Shown here piece by piece: positions 19,504 to 27,186 of a stretch of DNA of 64,000 bases. Numbering within the stretch: position 1 is the stretch's first letter; each line of letters starts with the position of its first letter. The notes under the pieces were generated by a model. It was not told the DNA's origin. It made no database searches and saw nothing but the letters and a program-made list of their open reading frames with translations. Origin of the DNA: Acidobacteriota bacterium (lineage in GTDB: Bacteria; Acidobacteriota; Terriglobia; Acidiferrales; UBA7541); assembly GCA_016201285.1 (NCBI GenBank), contig JACQDE010000087.1:51694-115693 (forward strand), read 5' to 3'. The translations under genes were made by a program, and so were the position numbers.

Positions 19504-19913
19504 TGGCCGTCTCCGTAGCAGTCCACAAAGAGGTCCGGGTTTTCGTAGAGCCGTACGCGGTGCAGCCGGCCCTTCGTAATCTTCGGCTGAAGCAAATTCC
19601 AGATGGTCGCGGCGACGTTTTCCGTGGTTGGAATTTTCCCTGCCAGCTCGGGCACTTCGTGGTTCAAGTGGCGGTGGTCCATGCGCTCCATGATTTCCCG
19701 CTCGAGGATTTCCTTCAGCTCCTTGAGGTCGAGCACCATGCCGGTGACGGGGTCGGGCGTGCCCGCTACGGTCACTTCGAGCACGTAGTTGTGCCCGTGG
19801 CTGTTCAAGTTGGCGCACTTGCCGAAGACGCGGCGGTTCTCCTCCGGCGTCCAGGCCGGATTGTGGTAGTAGTGCGCCGCCGAAAATTCAATTTTGCGCG
19901 TCAGGTAAATCAT
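19500..19913 (-). CDS. 6-pyruvoyl tetrahydropterin synthase-like protein, copy B
   Basis: The 137-residue paralogue of the next gene shows H14 (SAAHYY), Cys33 and H39-G-H41 (C-x5-HGH), then PDPVTGMVLDLKELK and VRLYEN. All residues expected for zinc binding and catalysis are present, so it is probably active. Having two PTPS-II-like copies in one operon is unusual; they may form a hetero-oligomer or handle different intermediates, which is inference. It is coupled by ATGA overlaps to the glycosyltransferase upstream and to copy A downstream. Confidence 0.88.
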   Translation of the reverse strand: MIYLTRKIEFSAAHYYHNPAWTPEENRRVFGKCANLNSHGHNYVLEVTVAGTPDPVTGMVLDLKELKEILEREIMERMDHRHLNHEVPELAGKIPTTENVAATIWNLLQPKITKGRLHRVRLYENPDLFVDCYGDGQ

Positions 19914-20923
19914 CGAGCCCCAATCGGAATTTCCCTGCCCTTCCATGCCACCGAGCCTCGCGCGTGCCGCCAGGCCGAGACCAACAACGCCGCCGCGTAC
20001 CAAAATGCCGCCGGTAAGTAGTATATGATGCGCGAAACTGGATAGCGATTCCGACGGAGTCGGAACGAGTAGTCCAAGTGCTCGGCCAGTAGAAACGCCA
20101 GCCCCAGATATGAAAAGAAACCGATGAAAGCCGCGCTGACCAGCATCAAGAGCTGGAGCCACGGGGTGGCTTCCAGAAGCTCGCGTACGAGGGGCCACCT
20201 GCGGCCACCCATGAGCGGGTAAAGGTTTTTCGTCCACCCTTCCCACATCGCCGCAAACGAGCGGTACATCCGCGTGCGGGCAATTCCCTCCCCCGTCGCA
20301 AAGTGGATGCGGCGCCCGGCCTGCTTGGCCAGCCGCGCCAGCGCGACATCTTCGACCACCTCGCCGCGAACCGCTCCGTGCCCGCCGATGGCCTCATACA
20401 CATCGCGCCGCATCAGCAGGTACTGGCCGTTGGCGGCCGCGTCGGGCGCGGCCGGATCGCTCACCCGCGCGTAGGAAAAATGCGCTGCGAGGCGGCAGAA
20501 AATGAACGGAATCACCGCGCGTTCCCACCACGCGCGGGTTTCCTGCTCCGGCGAATACGACACCAGCGCTGCGCCGGATTGCGCCGCATCCGCCAGTGCC
20601 CGCGCCGCCGACCCGGGCAGGTGCTCCACGTCCGCGTCGGTGAAAAGCAGCCACTCGCCGCGCGCCTGCGCCACGCCCCGCGATAGCGCGAAGTTTTTCC
20701 CCGTCCAACCCACCGGCGGCGCTTCTCCCTGCACGACGCGCAGCCGCGGGATACGCGCGGCGAGTTCTTCGAGGATGGCCGCCGTCCGGTCGGTGGACTG
20801 GTCGTTGATGACGATGATTTCCGCGATCTCCGGCTGCGCCGCCAGTGATTCGACGGCGCGCGCAATCATGGCTTCTTCGTTCCTGGCCGGCACGACGGCG
20901 GAAATCATGGACACAGATTCCAT
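19910..20923 (-). CDS. Membrane-associated family 2 glycosyltransferase
   Basis: The 337-residue protein begins with a GT2 domain: VVPARNEEAMI, INDQSTDRT, GWTGKNFALSRGV and the DADVEH metal-binding motif, then GQYLLMRRDVYEAIGGH and EDVALARLAK. The C-terminal third has two or three membrane segments (LLMLVSAAFIGFFSYLGLAFLL; YYLPAAFWYAAALLV). The layout resembles HpnB/CrtQ-type transferases acting on lipids. An in-frame ATG at 20908 is an alternative start. It is first in the operon with two PTPS genes and folE, sharing a 4-base ATGA overlap with the next gene. A role in pterin glycosylation is conceivable but unsupported by sequence. Confidence 0.85.
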   Translation of the reverse strand: MESVSMISAVVPARNEEAMIARAVESLAAQPEIAEIIVINDQSTDRTAAILEELAARIPRLRVVQGEAPPVGWTGKNFALSRGVAQARGEWLLFTDADVEHLPGSAARALADAAQSGAALVSYSPEQETRAWWERAVIPFIFCRLAAHFSYARVSDPAAPDAAANGQYLLMRRDVYEAIGGHGAVRGEVVEDVALARLAKQAGRRIHFATGEGIARTRMYRSFAAMWEGWTKNLYPLMGGRRWPLVRELLEATPWLQLLMLVSAAFIGFFSYLGLAFLLAEHLDYSFRLRRNRYPVSRIIYYLPAAFWYAAALLVSAWRHARGSVAWKGREIPIGAR

Positions 20924-20978
20924 CTTGGTCGTCGAAAGGGAGACACCGATGGGACTCGCGTGGATTTGTTCGACACGC

Positions 20979-20984
20979 TATTAT
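20979..20984 (+). promoter_or_regulatory. Candidate -10 box of TlpA-like gene (leaderless arrangement)
   Basis: TATTAT ends seven bases before the ATG at 20992, with no ribosome site between, the same geometry as at murQ. Confidence 0.35.
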
Positions 20985-20991
20985 AGGCGGC

Positions 20992-21522
20992 ATGGACGGC
21001 AGCTTGAAGAGAAAACTCCTGAGTGGACTGGCTCTGGCAGCGGCCGCGGCGCTGCTCCTGCTGGTGGCAAGCCCGTACTCCCGGCAAGGCGAAGGCAGCA
21101 TCGTCGGCAGCAAAGCCGGGGATTTCTCCTTCGAATTTGCCGGCAAGCCTGCGCGACTCTCTGCGTTGCGCGGCAAAGTCGTCGTGCTGAACTTCTGGGC
21201 CACCTGGTGCCCGCCGTGCGTCGAGGAGATGCCCGCGCTTAGCCGCTTGCATCAGCAGATTGTTTCCAGCGGCGGCATGGTTCTCGGCATCAGCGTGGAC
21301 GACGACACCGCGAAGTACGAAAAGTTCCTCCAGGATCACCAGATTTCCTTCCCCAACTACCGCGATCCCACCAAAACAATCTCCGCCAGCTATGGCACCT
21401 TCATGTTTCCGGAAACCTACGTCATCGACAAGCAGGGCAAGGTCGCGCGCAAAGTCATCGGCCCGCAGGTGTGGGACAGCCCCGAAATGGTGGCGTATCT
21501 GAAACGCCTCGCCGCTCAGTGA
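20992..21522 (+). CDS. TlpA/ResA-like thiol-disulfide oxidoreductase
   Basis: The 176-residue protein has an N-terminal membrane anchor or signal (residues 8-27, LSGLALAAAAALLLLVAS). A thioredoxin-like AhpC/TSA-type domain follows, with the redox motif WATWCPPCVEEMP and the cis-Pro region MFPETYVIDKQGK. Such proteins act on the periplasmic side, reducing disulfides for example in cytochrome c maturation or outer-membrane proteins. The ATG at 20992 is chosen because it begins the hydrophobic segment. It is divergent from the pterin operon; no cytochrome genes are near, so the partner is unknown. Confidence 0.9.
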   Translation: MDGSLKRKLLSGLALAAAAALLLLVASPYSRQGEGSIVGSKAGDFSFEFAGKPARLSALRGKVVVLNFWATWCPPCVEEMPALSRLHQQIVSSGGMVLGISVDDDTAKYEKFLQDHQISFPNYRDPTKTISASYGTFMFPETYVIDKQGKVARKVIGPQVWDSPEMVAYLKRLAAQ

Positions 21523-21567
21523 CAGGTTGTAGGTTTTAGGTTTTAGGTTGTAGGTGGCAGGTTCAAA
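21523..21567. repeat. Simple intergenic direct repeat
   Basis: Several copies of a unit close to gtaggtttta occur in tandem after the TlpA-like gene (around 21527-21557), a low-complexity spacer rather than a gene. Confidence 0.5.
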
Positions 21568-21582
21568 ACCCATTTCCTGAAC

Positions 21583-22839
21583 TCACTCGTACCGTAACGC
21601 TTCCACCGGATCCAGCCGCGATGCACGAATCGCAGGGACCAAACCGCTGATCAGGCCGACGATGGTGAGGATGGCCGTGGATGTGAGCATCGTTGCCCAG
21701 GAGACGCCCATGACGATGTCATTCTCCGTGTACTCGTCGCCATAAATCGCGCTCCACAGCGGCAGCGACGGCAGCGCCGCGGACACCGCAAGCGCCAGCA
21801 GCATCCCCATCGCGCCGCCCACAAACGTAATCAACAGCGCTTCTGCCAGAAACTGTCCCATGATGTGCCGCCGGCGCGCGCCGAGCGACTTCTGCGTGCC
21901 GATCTCGCGCGTGCGCTGCATCACCGACACAAGCATGATGTTCATCACCCCCACGCCGCCGATGGCCAGCGTCAGCGCCCCGATGAACGCCAGCAACACT
22001 TTCAGCGACCCGGTGATGATGTGGATCTCCTCCATCGTTTCCATAATGTCCCAGATGTTCACCGCGCGGCGGTCGGTGGCCTTGAAGCCCAGACGTTCGC
22101 CCAGCCGCGCGCGGATCTGCTGCACCACCTGTTCGTGTAACTCCGGGCTTTCGGCGACCACGACGATCGAGCTGATGTAGCGCGTGTTCCGCAGCAGACC
22201 CATCGCGCTGAACGGAACGAAGATGCGGCGGTTGTCCGGCGAATCATTGTCCTGAATTTTCTTCACGGCCACGCCCGCCACGGTGAAGCTGATGCCGCCA
22301 ATGCGAAGTTCTTCGCCCACGGCGGGCCGTTCGGAGAAAAGACGTTTTCTGACTTCGTAGCCGATCACCGCCACGCGCGCGTGCTCCGCTTCGTCGCTCG
22401 CCGTGATCCAGCGGCCCTGCGCGATGCCCATTTTCCGCATGCGCCCATAAACCGGATAGACACCACTCACTTCAAAATCCTGGAAACGCGCGCCATAGGC
22501 GATGCGGTATTCGCCGCTGAGTTCCGGGGTCGCTTCTTTGATTTGCGGGATGCTGGACAGCAGGAACTCCACGTCGTCGTGCTCCAGGCGGATAATTTTT
22601 CCGGCCTTCTCGCCGCCGCTCTGCTGCGAAGTGCGTCCAGGGAAAACGATGATCAGGTTCGTGCCGAAGGATTCGAACGCGGAGCGCACCGCCCGGTCGA
22701 ATCCGCTGCCGTAGGCCAGCAGCATGACCACGGTGGCGATGCCCCAGGCGATGCCGAGCATCGTCAGGATGGTGCGCCTCGCGTGGAAGCGCAGCGATTG
22801 CCACGCCTCAGCAAAGATACCCTTCAACACGTCCACCAT
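21583..22839 (-). CDS. MacB/FtsX-family ABC permease, fourth of four
   Basis: The 418-residue protein has an N-terminal membrane segment (TILTMLGIAWGIATVVMLLAY), a periplasmic MacB_PCD domain (about 45-240), and a C-terminal FtsX domain with three membrane segments and GALTLAIGGVGVMNIMLVSVMQRTREIG. It ends SRLDPVEALRYE. No nucleotide-binding domain is present, so it needs a separate ATPase. MacB-type systems export or extract substrates using force transmitted to the periplasm. It is one of four tandem paralogues in line with a HlyD-type adaptor. Confidence 0.93.
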   Translation of the reverse strand: MVDVLKGIFAEAWQSLRFHARRTILTMLGIAWGIATVVMLLAYGSGFDRAVRSAFESFGTNLIIVFPGRTSQQSGGEKAGKIIRLEHDDVEFLLSSIPQIKEATPELSGEYRIAYGARFQDFEVSGVYPVYGRMRKMGIAQGRWITASDEAEHARVAVIGYEVRKRLFSERPAVGEELRIGGISFTVAGVAVKKIQDNDSPDNRRIFVPFSAMGLLRNTRYISSIVVVAESPELHEQVVQQIRARLGERLGFKATDRRAVNIWDIMETMEEIHIITGSLKVLLAFIGALTLAIGGVGVMNIMLVSVMQRTREIGTQKSLGARRRHIMGQFLAEALLITFVGGAMGMLLALAVSAALPSLPLWSAIYGDEYTENDIVMGVSWATMLTSTAILTIVGLISGLVPAIRASRLDPVEALRYE

Positions 22840-22905
22840 TGTAGAGGCGGCCTTCAGCTTGCCCTGAGCAGTGGCGAAGGGGCCCGCCCGCTCTCCTTCT
22901 GCAAA

Positions 22906-24168
22906 TCACACTTCATACCGCACCGCTTCCGCGGGCGGCAGCAGCGCCGCGCGCCGCGCGGGAATCAACGTGGCGCCCAGCGCCACAAGCGTGAGCACCG
23001 CGACGGCCAGCAGTCCCAGACTCCACGTCACCGTGGGCGGCCGGAAACCTTCCGGAAACGGCAGCCCTTGCAAGGCCTGCGAGATTCCGAATCCAAAGGC
23101 CAGCCCCAGGCCGCCACTCATGGCGGCCAGCGCCAGCCCCTCGAGAAGGAATTGCAGCAGGATGTCGCGGTGCGTCGCGCCTAGCGCCTTGCGCACGCCG
23201 ATTTCGTGCGTGCGTTCGCTCACCGCCACGAGCATGATGTTCATCACCCCGATGGCGCCCAGCATCAGCGTCACGATGCCCACGCTGCCCAGAAACAAGT
23301 CCATGGCCTCGAAAATCTTGTTCACCAGGCGGAAGTTCTCAATGGTGTCCCAGTAGTCCAGCGCCGATGGGTCGTCGAGCGCAAAGCCTTTCCGACGGCC
23401 CAGCATTGTGCGCATCTGCGTCACCGCCGCCTTGTGCAGGTCCGCGTTCACCGGCTGCGCCATCATGAACGAGATAGCATCGGGATAGGTCCCCGCGGCC
23501 CGGTGGGGAAAGTAACGCCGCATCGTTTCCAGTGGAATAAACAACCGCGCATTCGTGCCGGAATTCCCTTCCTTGCCGATCATGGATAGCAGGCCCACCA
23601 CGTCGAACGGAATCTGGTTGAGGCGCACCTGCTGTCCGACGGCGTCTCCCCGCGGAAAAAGCTGTTTGCGCACCTCCTCGCCGAGCACGACCACGCGCCG
23701 GCCCTCCGATTGGTCCTCGCTATTGATGAGGCGTCCGCGCCCCAGCGGCGTGTAGCGCATGCCCTGGTAGTTGGGCATGACGCCGAAGACTTCGAAGGCG
23801 ACGTTATTGGCCGGCGTCTCCGCGCGGACGTTGCCGCGGCTGATGATAGGCGTGCACGCCCGGACCGCGGAGAGTTGTGTTGCCACCAGCCGGCAATCTT
23901 CTTCGGTGAGATACACCCAGCGTTCAGACTGCCCGGCTGCCGCGCCCACGGAAACGCGGCCGCCGAAAATGAAAATCAGGTCTTGTCCGAGATTGGCCAG
24001 CCGCTGGCGCTGGCCGATGCGGAATCCCTGCCCCACTGCGCCCAGCAGCAGCAGCGACATCACGCCCCACGTGATGCCAAACATGGTGAGGAACGAGCGC
24101 AGCTTGTGCGCCCACAGCGTCTGAAACGTCTGCCGCAAAATGTCGCGCAAATAGAAATGGATCGCCAT
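22906..24168 (-). CDS. MacB/FtsX-family ABC permease, third of four
   Basis: The 420-residue protein has the same plan: N-terminal helix (LRSFLTMFGITWGVMSLLLLGAV), periplasmic MacB_PCD region containing VVLGEEVRKQLFP, and a C-terminal FtsX module (VTLMLGAIGVMNIMLVAVSERTHEIGVRKALGA), ending LLPPAEAVRYEV. It has no ATPase domain. The periplasmic domain differs clearly from its neighbours, suggesting diverged partners or substrates rather than a recent duplication. Confidence 0.93.
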   Translation of the reverse strand: MAIHFYLRDILRQTFQTLWAHKLRSFLTMFGITWGVMSLLLLGAVGQGFRIGQRQRLANLGQDLIFIFGGRVSVGAAAGQSERWVYLTEEDCRLVATQLSAVRACTPIISRGNVRAETPANNVAFEVFGVMPNYQGMRYTPLGRGRLINSEDQSEGRRVVVLGEEVRKQLFPRGDAVGQQVRLNQIPFDVVGLLSMIGKEGNSGTNARLFIPLETMRRYFPHRAAGTYPDAISFMMAQPVNADLHKAAVTQMRTMLGRRKGFALDDPSALDYWDTIENFRLVNKIFEAMDLFLGSVGIVTLMLGAIGVMNIMLVAVSERTHEIGVRKALGATHRDILLQFLLEGLALAAMSGGLGLAFGFGISQALQGLPFPEGFRPPTVTWSLGLLAVAVLTLVALGATLIPARRAALLPPAEAVRYEV

Positions 24169-24228
24169 CGCAGCCGGGGCATTTCCCCTGTCGCTAGTAG
24201 ATACGGAAATAGGAAGGAGAGGGTTCCG

Positions 24229-25482
24229 CTATTCGTAGCGCAGGGCTTCCACCGGGTCGAGGCGGGATGCGCGGACGGCGGGCACCCATCCGCTGAGCAA
24301 GCCTACGAACATCAAAACTCCCACGGAAAGAGCCACGGTGGCCCAAGAGATGTTCAGGTGGATATCCACTTTGCCCGACGTGTCCTCATACGACGGCCCC
24401 AGGAAAGCGAGCGTGCCGACGGCGTTGGCAATGACGACCGAGATGAACAGCCCGATGAGGCCGCCAAGCAGCGTGATCGCCAGGCCCTCGACGAGGAACT
24501 GCAAGCGGATGTGATGGCGGCGCGCACCGAGGGCGCGGCGCAGACCGATCTCGCGGATGCGCTCGTCCACCGTGACCAGCATGATGTTCATCACGCCGAC
24601 GCCGCCGATGCCCAGCGTGAGCGCGCCGATAAAGAGCAGCAGCACCTGAAGGCCAATCGTGATCCCGTCAATGATCGGGCGAAACTCTTCTCGCCCGAAC
24701 ATCTGGATGGCGCGCTTGTCCGTGGGCGAAAAGTGCTGGCGCTTGGCGAGCGCCGCGCGGAACTGCTCCATGGCCTGTTTTTCGAAGCGCGGCGCCACGG
24801 GCACAAACACCATCACGCTCGCGTAGCGCGTGTTCCAGATGTCGCCGGCGGTCGAGTACGGAATCCAGCAGGATTCGTCGTCGCTGGTGAAGTAATTGCT
24901 GTCCTGAAATTTTCGCTCCATCGTGCCGATCACGGTGAAGCGCACGCCGGAGATTTTGACGGTTTCCCCCACGGAGGGGCGCCCGCTGAAAAGTTTTTCC
25001 CGGAGCCGGCCGCCAAGAAACACCACGCGCCGCCGGTCCACTTCGTCTTCCGGAGAAATCCAGCGCCCCTGGCTGGGGATTTCGTTGCGCATTTCGCCGT
25101 ACTCGGGGCAGACGCCGCGGATGGCGGTGTTGGCCAGGCGGTCGTTGTAGGAGATGGCCAGGAAGCGCACCGTCTCGCGGCATGCCTGGCGGATCAGCGT
25201 CGTTTCCTGCTTCACCGCTTCGAGGTCTTCTTTCTCGAAAAAGACGCGTTTGCCGGCGCGCTCGCCGCCGGCCTGCTCGCTGGTCTGCCCGGGCCAGGCC
25301 ACCACTGCGCCCTTGCCGAAGACTTCAAACGTGTACACCAGCACGGAGCGGAAGCTCGAGCCGTAGGCAATCAGCATCGTCACCGACACGATGCCCCACA
25401 CGATGCCCAACATCGTCAGAAAACTGCGCAGCGTGTGCCGCCGCAGCGATTGCCAGACTTCGCGGAAGATCTCCGTAAGCAT
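24229..25482 (-). CDS. MacB/FtsX-family ABC permease, second of four
   Basis: The 417-residue protein has an N-terminal helix (RSFLTMLGIVWGIVSVTMLIAYGSS), a periplasmic domain with VVFLGGRLREKLF and VIGTMERKFQDSNYF, and a C-terminal FtsX domain (GALTLGIGGVGVMNIMLVTVDERIREIGLRRALGARR) ending SRLDPVEALRYE. It is closest in its C-terminus to the fourth copy. It starts six bases after the stop of the upstream permease, consistent with one transcript. Confidence 0.93.
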   Translation of the reverse strand: MLTEIFREVWQSLRRHTLRSFLTMLGIVWGIVSVTMLIAYGSSFRSVLVYTFEVFGKGAVVAWPGQTSEQAGGERAGKRVFFEKEDLEAVKQETTLIRQACRETVRFLAISYNDRLANTAIRGVCPEYGEMRNEIPSQGRWISPEDEVDRRRVVFLGGRLREKLFSGRPSVGETVKISGVRFTVIGTMERKFQDSNYFTSDDESCWIPYSTAGDIWNTRYASVMVFVPVAPRFEKQAMEQFRAALAKRQHFSPTDKRAIQMFGREEFRPIIDGITIGLQVLLLFIGALTLGIGGVGVMNIMLVTVDERIREIGLRRALGARRHHIRLQFLVEGLAITLLGGLIGLFISVVIANAVGTLAFLGPSYEDTSGKVDIHLNISWATVALSVGVLMFVGLLSGWVPAVRASRLDPVEALRYE

Positions 25483-25487
25483 GCGCG

Positions 25488-26753
25488 TCAGCTCCCCGGC
25501 TCGTAGCGCAGCGCTTCAATCGGGTCGACCGCGGCGGCGCGCCGCGCCGGATAGAGCGCCGAGAGCACCGCCACAGTGCCCAGCAGCACAAAGCTCAGCA
25601 GGCCCGTCTGCCACCCCACCAGCATGCCCGCAAAAAATTCCGGCATGGGGATGAGGTTGACCAGGCCGCACAGCCCGTAGGCAATGACCAGGCCGACGCC
25701 GCCGCTCAGGAACACCACGATTAGGCTTTCGACAAAGAACTGGCCGACGATGGCCCGGCGCGTCGCGCCCACCGCTTTCCGCACGCCGATCTCGCGGGTA
25801 CGCTCACGCACCGCCACCAGCATCACGTTCATCACGCCGATCCCGCCGAGGAACAACGACGTGACGCCGATGGCGCCGAGAAAATATTCCATCCCGTCCA
25901 CAATCATGCGGAACGCCTTGGCGTCTTCGACGGTGTCCCAGATGCCGGCGGCTTCCTTGTCCCGCGGATCGAAATTGTGCAGACGGGCGAGCGAGCGCCG
26001 CACTTGCAGCTTGCAGGCTTCGTGGCGCTCCCAGGACTTCGGCGCCACCAGCAGGCGGTCAATCGAATTCGGCGCGGCCGGCGGAACGTTGGGGATCTCC
26101 TGAAGCATCACGCTGAAAGGGATAAAAACCTTTTGGACGTCCTGGCCATCGTAGCTCGAATTCTGCGTCTTCTCTCGCATCACGCCGATCACCGTGTACG
26201 GGATGTCCTTCATCCAGATCGTGGCGCCCAGCGCTTCGCGTGTGCCGAAGAGCTGCTTCTTGGCGTCGCTGCCGAGAAACGCCACGTGGCGGCCCTGCGC
26301 GTCGTCTTCCCAGGAATAGAAGCGCCCTTCGCCCACACGGACCGAGCGCAACTCGGCAAACGGCGGCCACGAGCCGGTGACCAGAAGGTTGGCGCTGTTG
26401 TGGAGGCTTCGGATGGCGGCGGTATTGCCAAGCTCAGGGAGCACGTACTGGCAATCGGGAGATTCCTGCTGCACCGCGTAGGCGTCGTTCGCTTCCCACC
26501 ACACGCGGCGGCCGGCGCGCTGCCCGCCCGCTTGCAGGCTAGTGCGCCCGGCGAAAACAATCATGATGTCCTTGCAGAAGTTTTGCGCCTGACGCTCCTG
26601 TCCCACGCGCAGGCCTTCGCCGGCGGCCACCATCAGCGTGATCGAGATAATGCCCCAGGCGATGCCAAACATCGTGAGGAAGGTGCGCAGCTTGTGCGCC
26701 CACAGCGTGCGAACCGTGTCGGCGAGTAAGTCCCGGAAAACCATGGGTAGCAT
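25488..26753 (-). CDS. MacB/FtsX-family ABC permease, first of four
   Basis: The 421-residue protein has an N-terminal helix (LRTFLTMFGIAWGIISITLMVAA), a MacB_PCD periplasmic domain (AFLGSDAKKQLFG, YTVIGVMREKTQNSSYDG) and an FtsX module (SLFLGGIGVMNVMLVAVRERTREIGVRKAVGATRR). It ends AVDPIEALRYEPGS. No ATP-binding motifs are present. Upstream, a four-helix-bundle gene separates it from the HlyD-type adaptor. Confidence 0.93.
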   Translation of the reverse strand: MLPMVFRDLLADTVRTLWAHKLRTFLTMFGIAWGIISITLMVAAGEGLRVGQERQAQNFCKDIMIVFAGRTSLQAGGQRAGRRVWWEANDAYAVQQESPDCQYVLPELGNTAAIRSLHNSANLLVTGSWPPFAELRSVRVGEGRFYSWEDDAQGRHVAFLGSDAKKQLFGTREALGATIWMKDIPYTVIGVMREKTQNSSYDGQDVQKVFIPFSVMLQEIPNVPPAAPNSIDRLLVAPKSWERHEACKLQVRRSLARLHNFDPRDKEAAGIWDTVEDAKAFRMIVDGMEYFLGAIGVTSLFLGGIGVMNVMLVAVRERTREIGVRKAVGATRRAIVGQFFVESLIVVFLSGGVGLVIAYGLCGLVNLIPMPEFFAGMLVGWQTGLLSFVLLGTVAVLSALYPARRAAAVDPIEALRYEPGS

Positions 26754-26756
26754 TCC

Positions 26757-26779
26757 GCTTTCAGCGGTCAGCTCTCAGC
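26757..26779. repeat. Left inverted repeat flanking the four-helix-bundle gene
   Basis: Twenty-three bases beginning gctttcagcggtcagctc match the reverse complement of 27161-27183 at 21 positions. The repeat overlaps the stop codon of the four-helix gene. Confidence 0.65.
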
Positions 26780-27120
26780 TTCTGGAGAAGGCCTGTCAGC
26801 ATTCTCTTGATTTCGACCACTTCATTTGAGAATCGTCTGTAGTCCAAGCTTCTGAGCAACTCCAGTTCGCGAGCCAACAGGAGGTGATACTCCAATTCGC
26901 TTGCGGAGCCCATGGCGATCTGCAGGAACCGAGCAAAGTCTGCATCTCCGTCACGCCCGCAACCCTCCGCAATGTTGGCCGGGATGGATGCGGCGGACCG
27001 GCGAATCTGAGAGGTCAGACCGAAGAGCTCTTCCTTTGGAAACGTCCGTGTCGCTCTGTAGAGTGCCAGCGTCAAACGATGGCACTTTTCCCATACTTTT
27101 AGATCTCGGAAGTCTTTCAC
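26761..27120 (-). CDS. Four-helix-bundle protein (S23/23S intervening-sequence family)
   Basis: The 119-residue protein matches the small four-helix-bundle family first found in 23S rRNA intervening sequences. It has FRDLKVWEKCHRLTLALYRAT at the N-terminus, FPKEELFGLTSQIRRSAASIPANIAEG in the middle and ELEYHLLLARELELL later. The biochemical function of free-standing members is not known; they often sit as solitary genes in variable positions. Here the gene is framed by a 23-base inverted repeat and is wedged between a MacA-like adaptor and its permeases, which suggests insertion. Confidence 0.92.
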   Translation of the reverse strand: MKDFRDLKVWEKCHRLTLALYRATRTFPKEELFGLTSQIRRSAASIPANIAEGCGRDGDADFARFLQIAMGSASELEYHLLLARELELLRSLDYRRFSNEVVEIKRMLTGLLQKLRADR

Positions 27121-27160
27121 ACATCACTTCCTCTGAGGGCTGCTGCCCTTCAAGCTGAAC

Positions 27161-27183
27161 GCTGAAAGCTGACTGCTGAAAGC
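27161..27183. repeat. Right inverted repeat flanking the four-helix-bundle gene
   Basis: gctgaaagctgactgctgaa plus three bases is the partner of 26757-26779. A related string (cagtcagcaatcagcggtca) occurs after the second TonB receptor near 15343-15362, so the unit is dispersed. Confidence 0.65.
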
Positions 27184-27186
27184 TTC

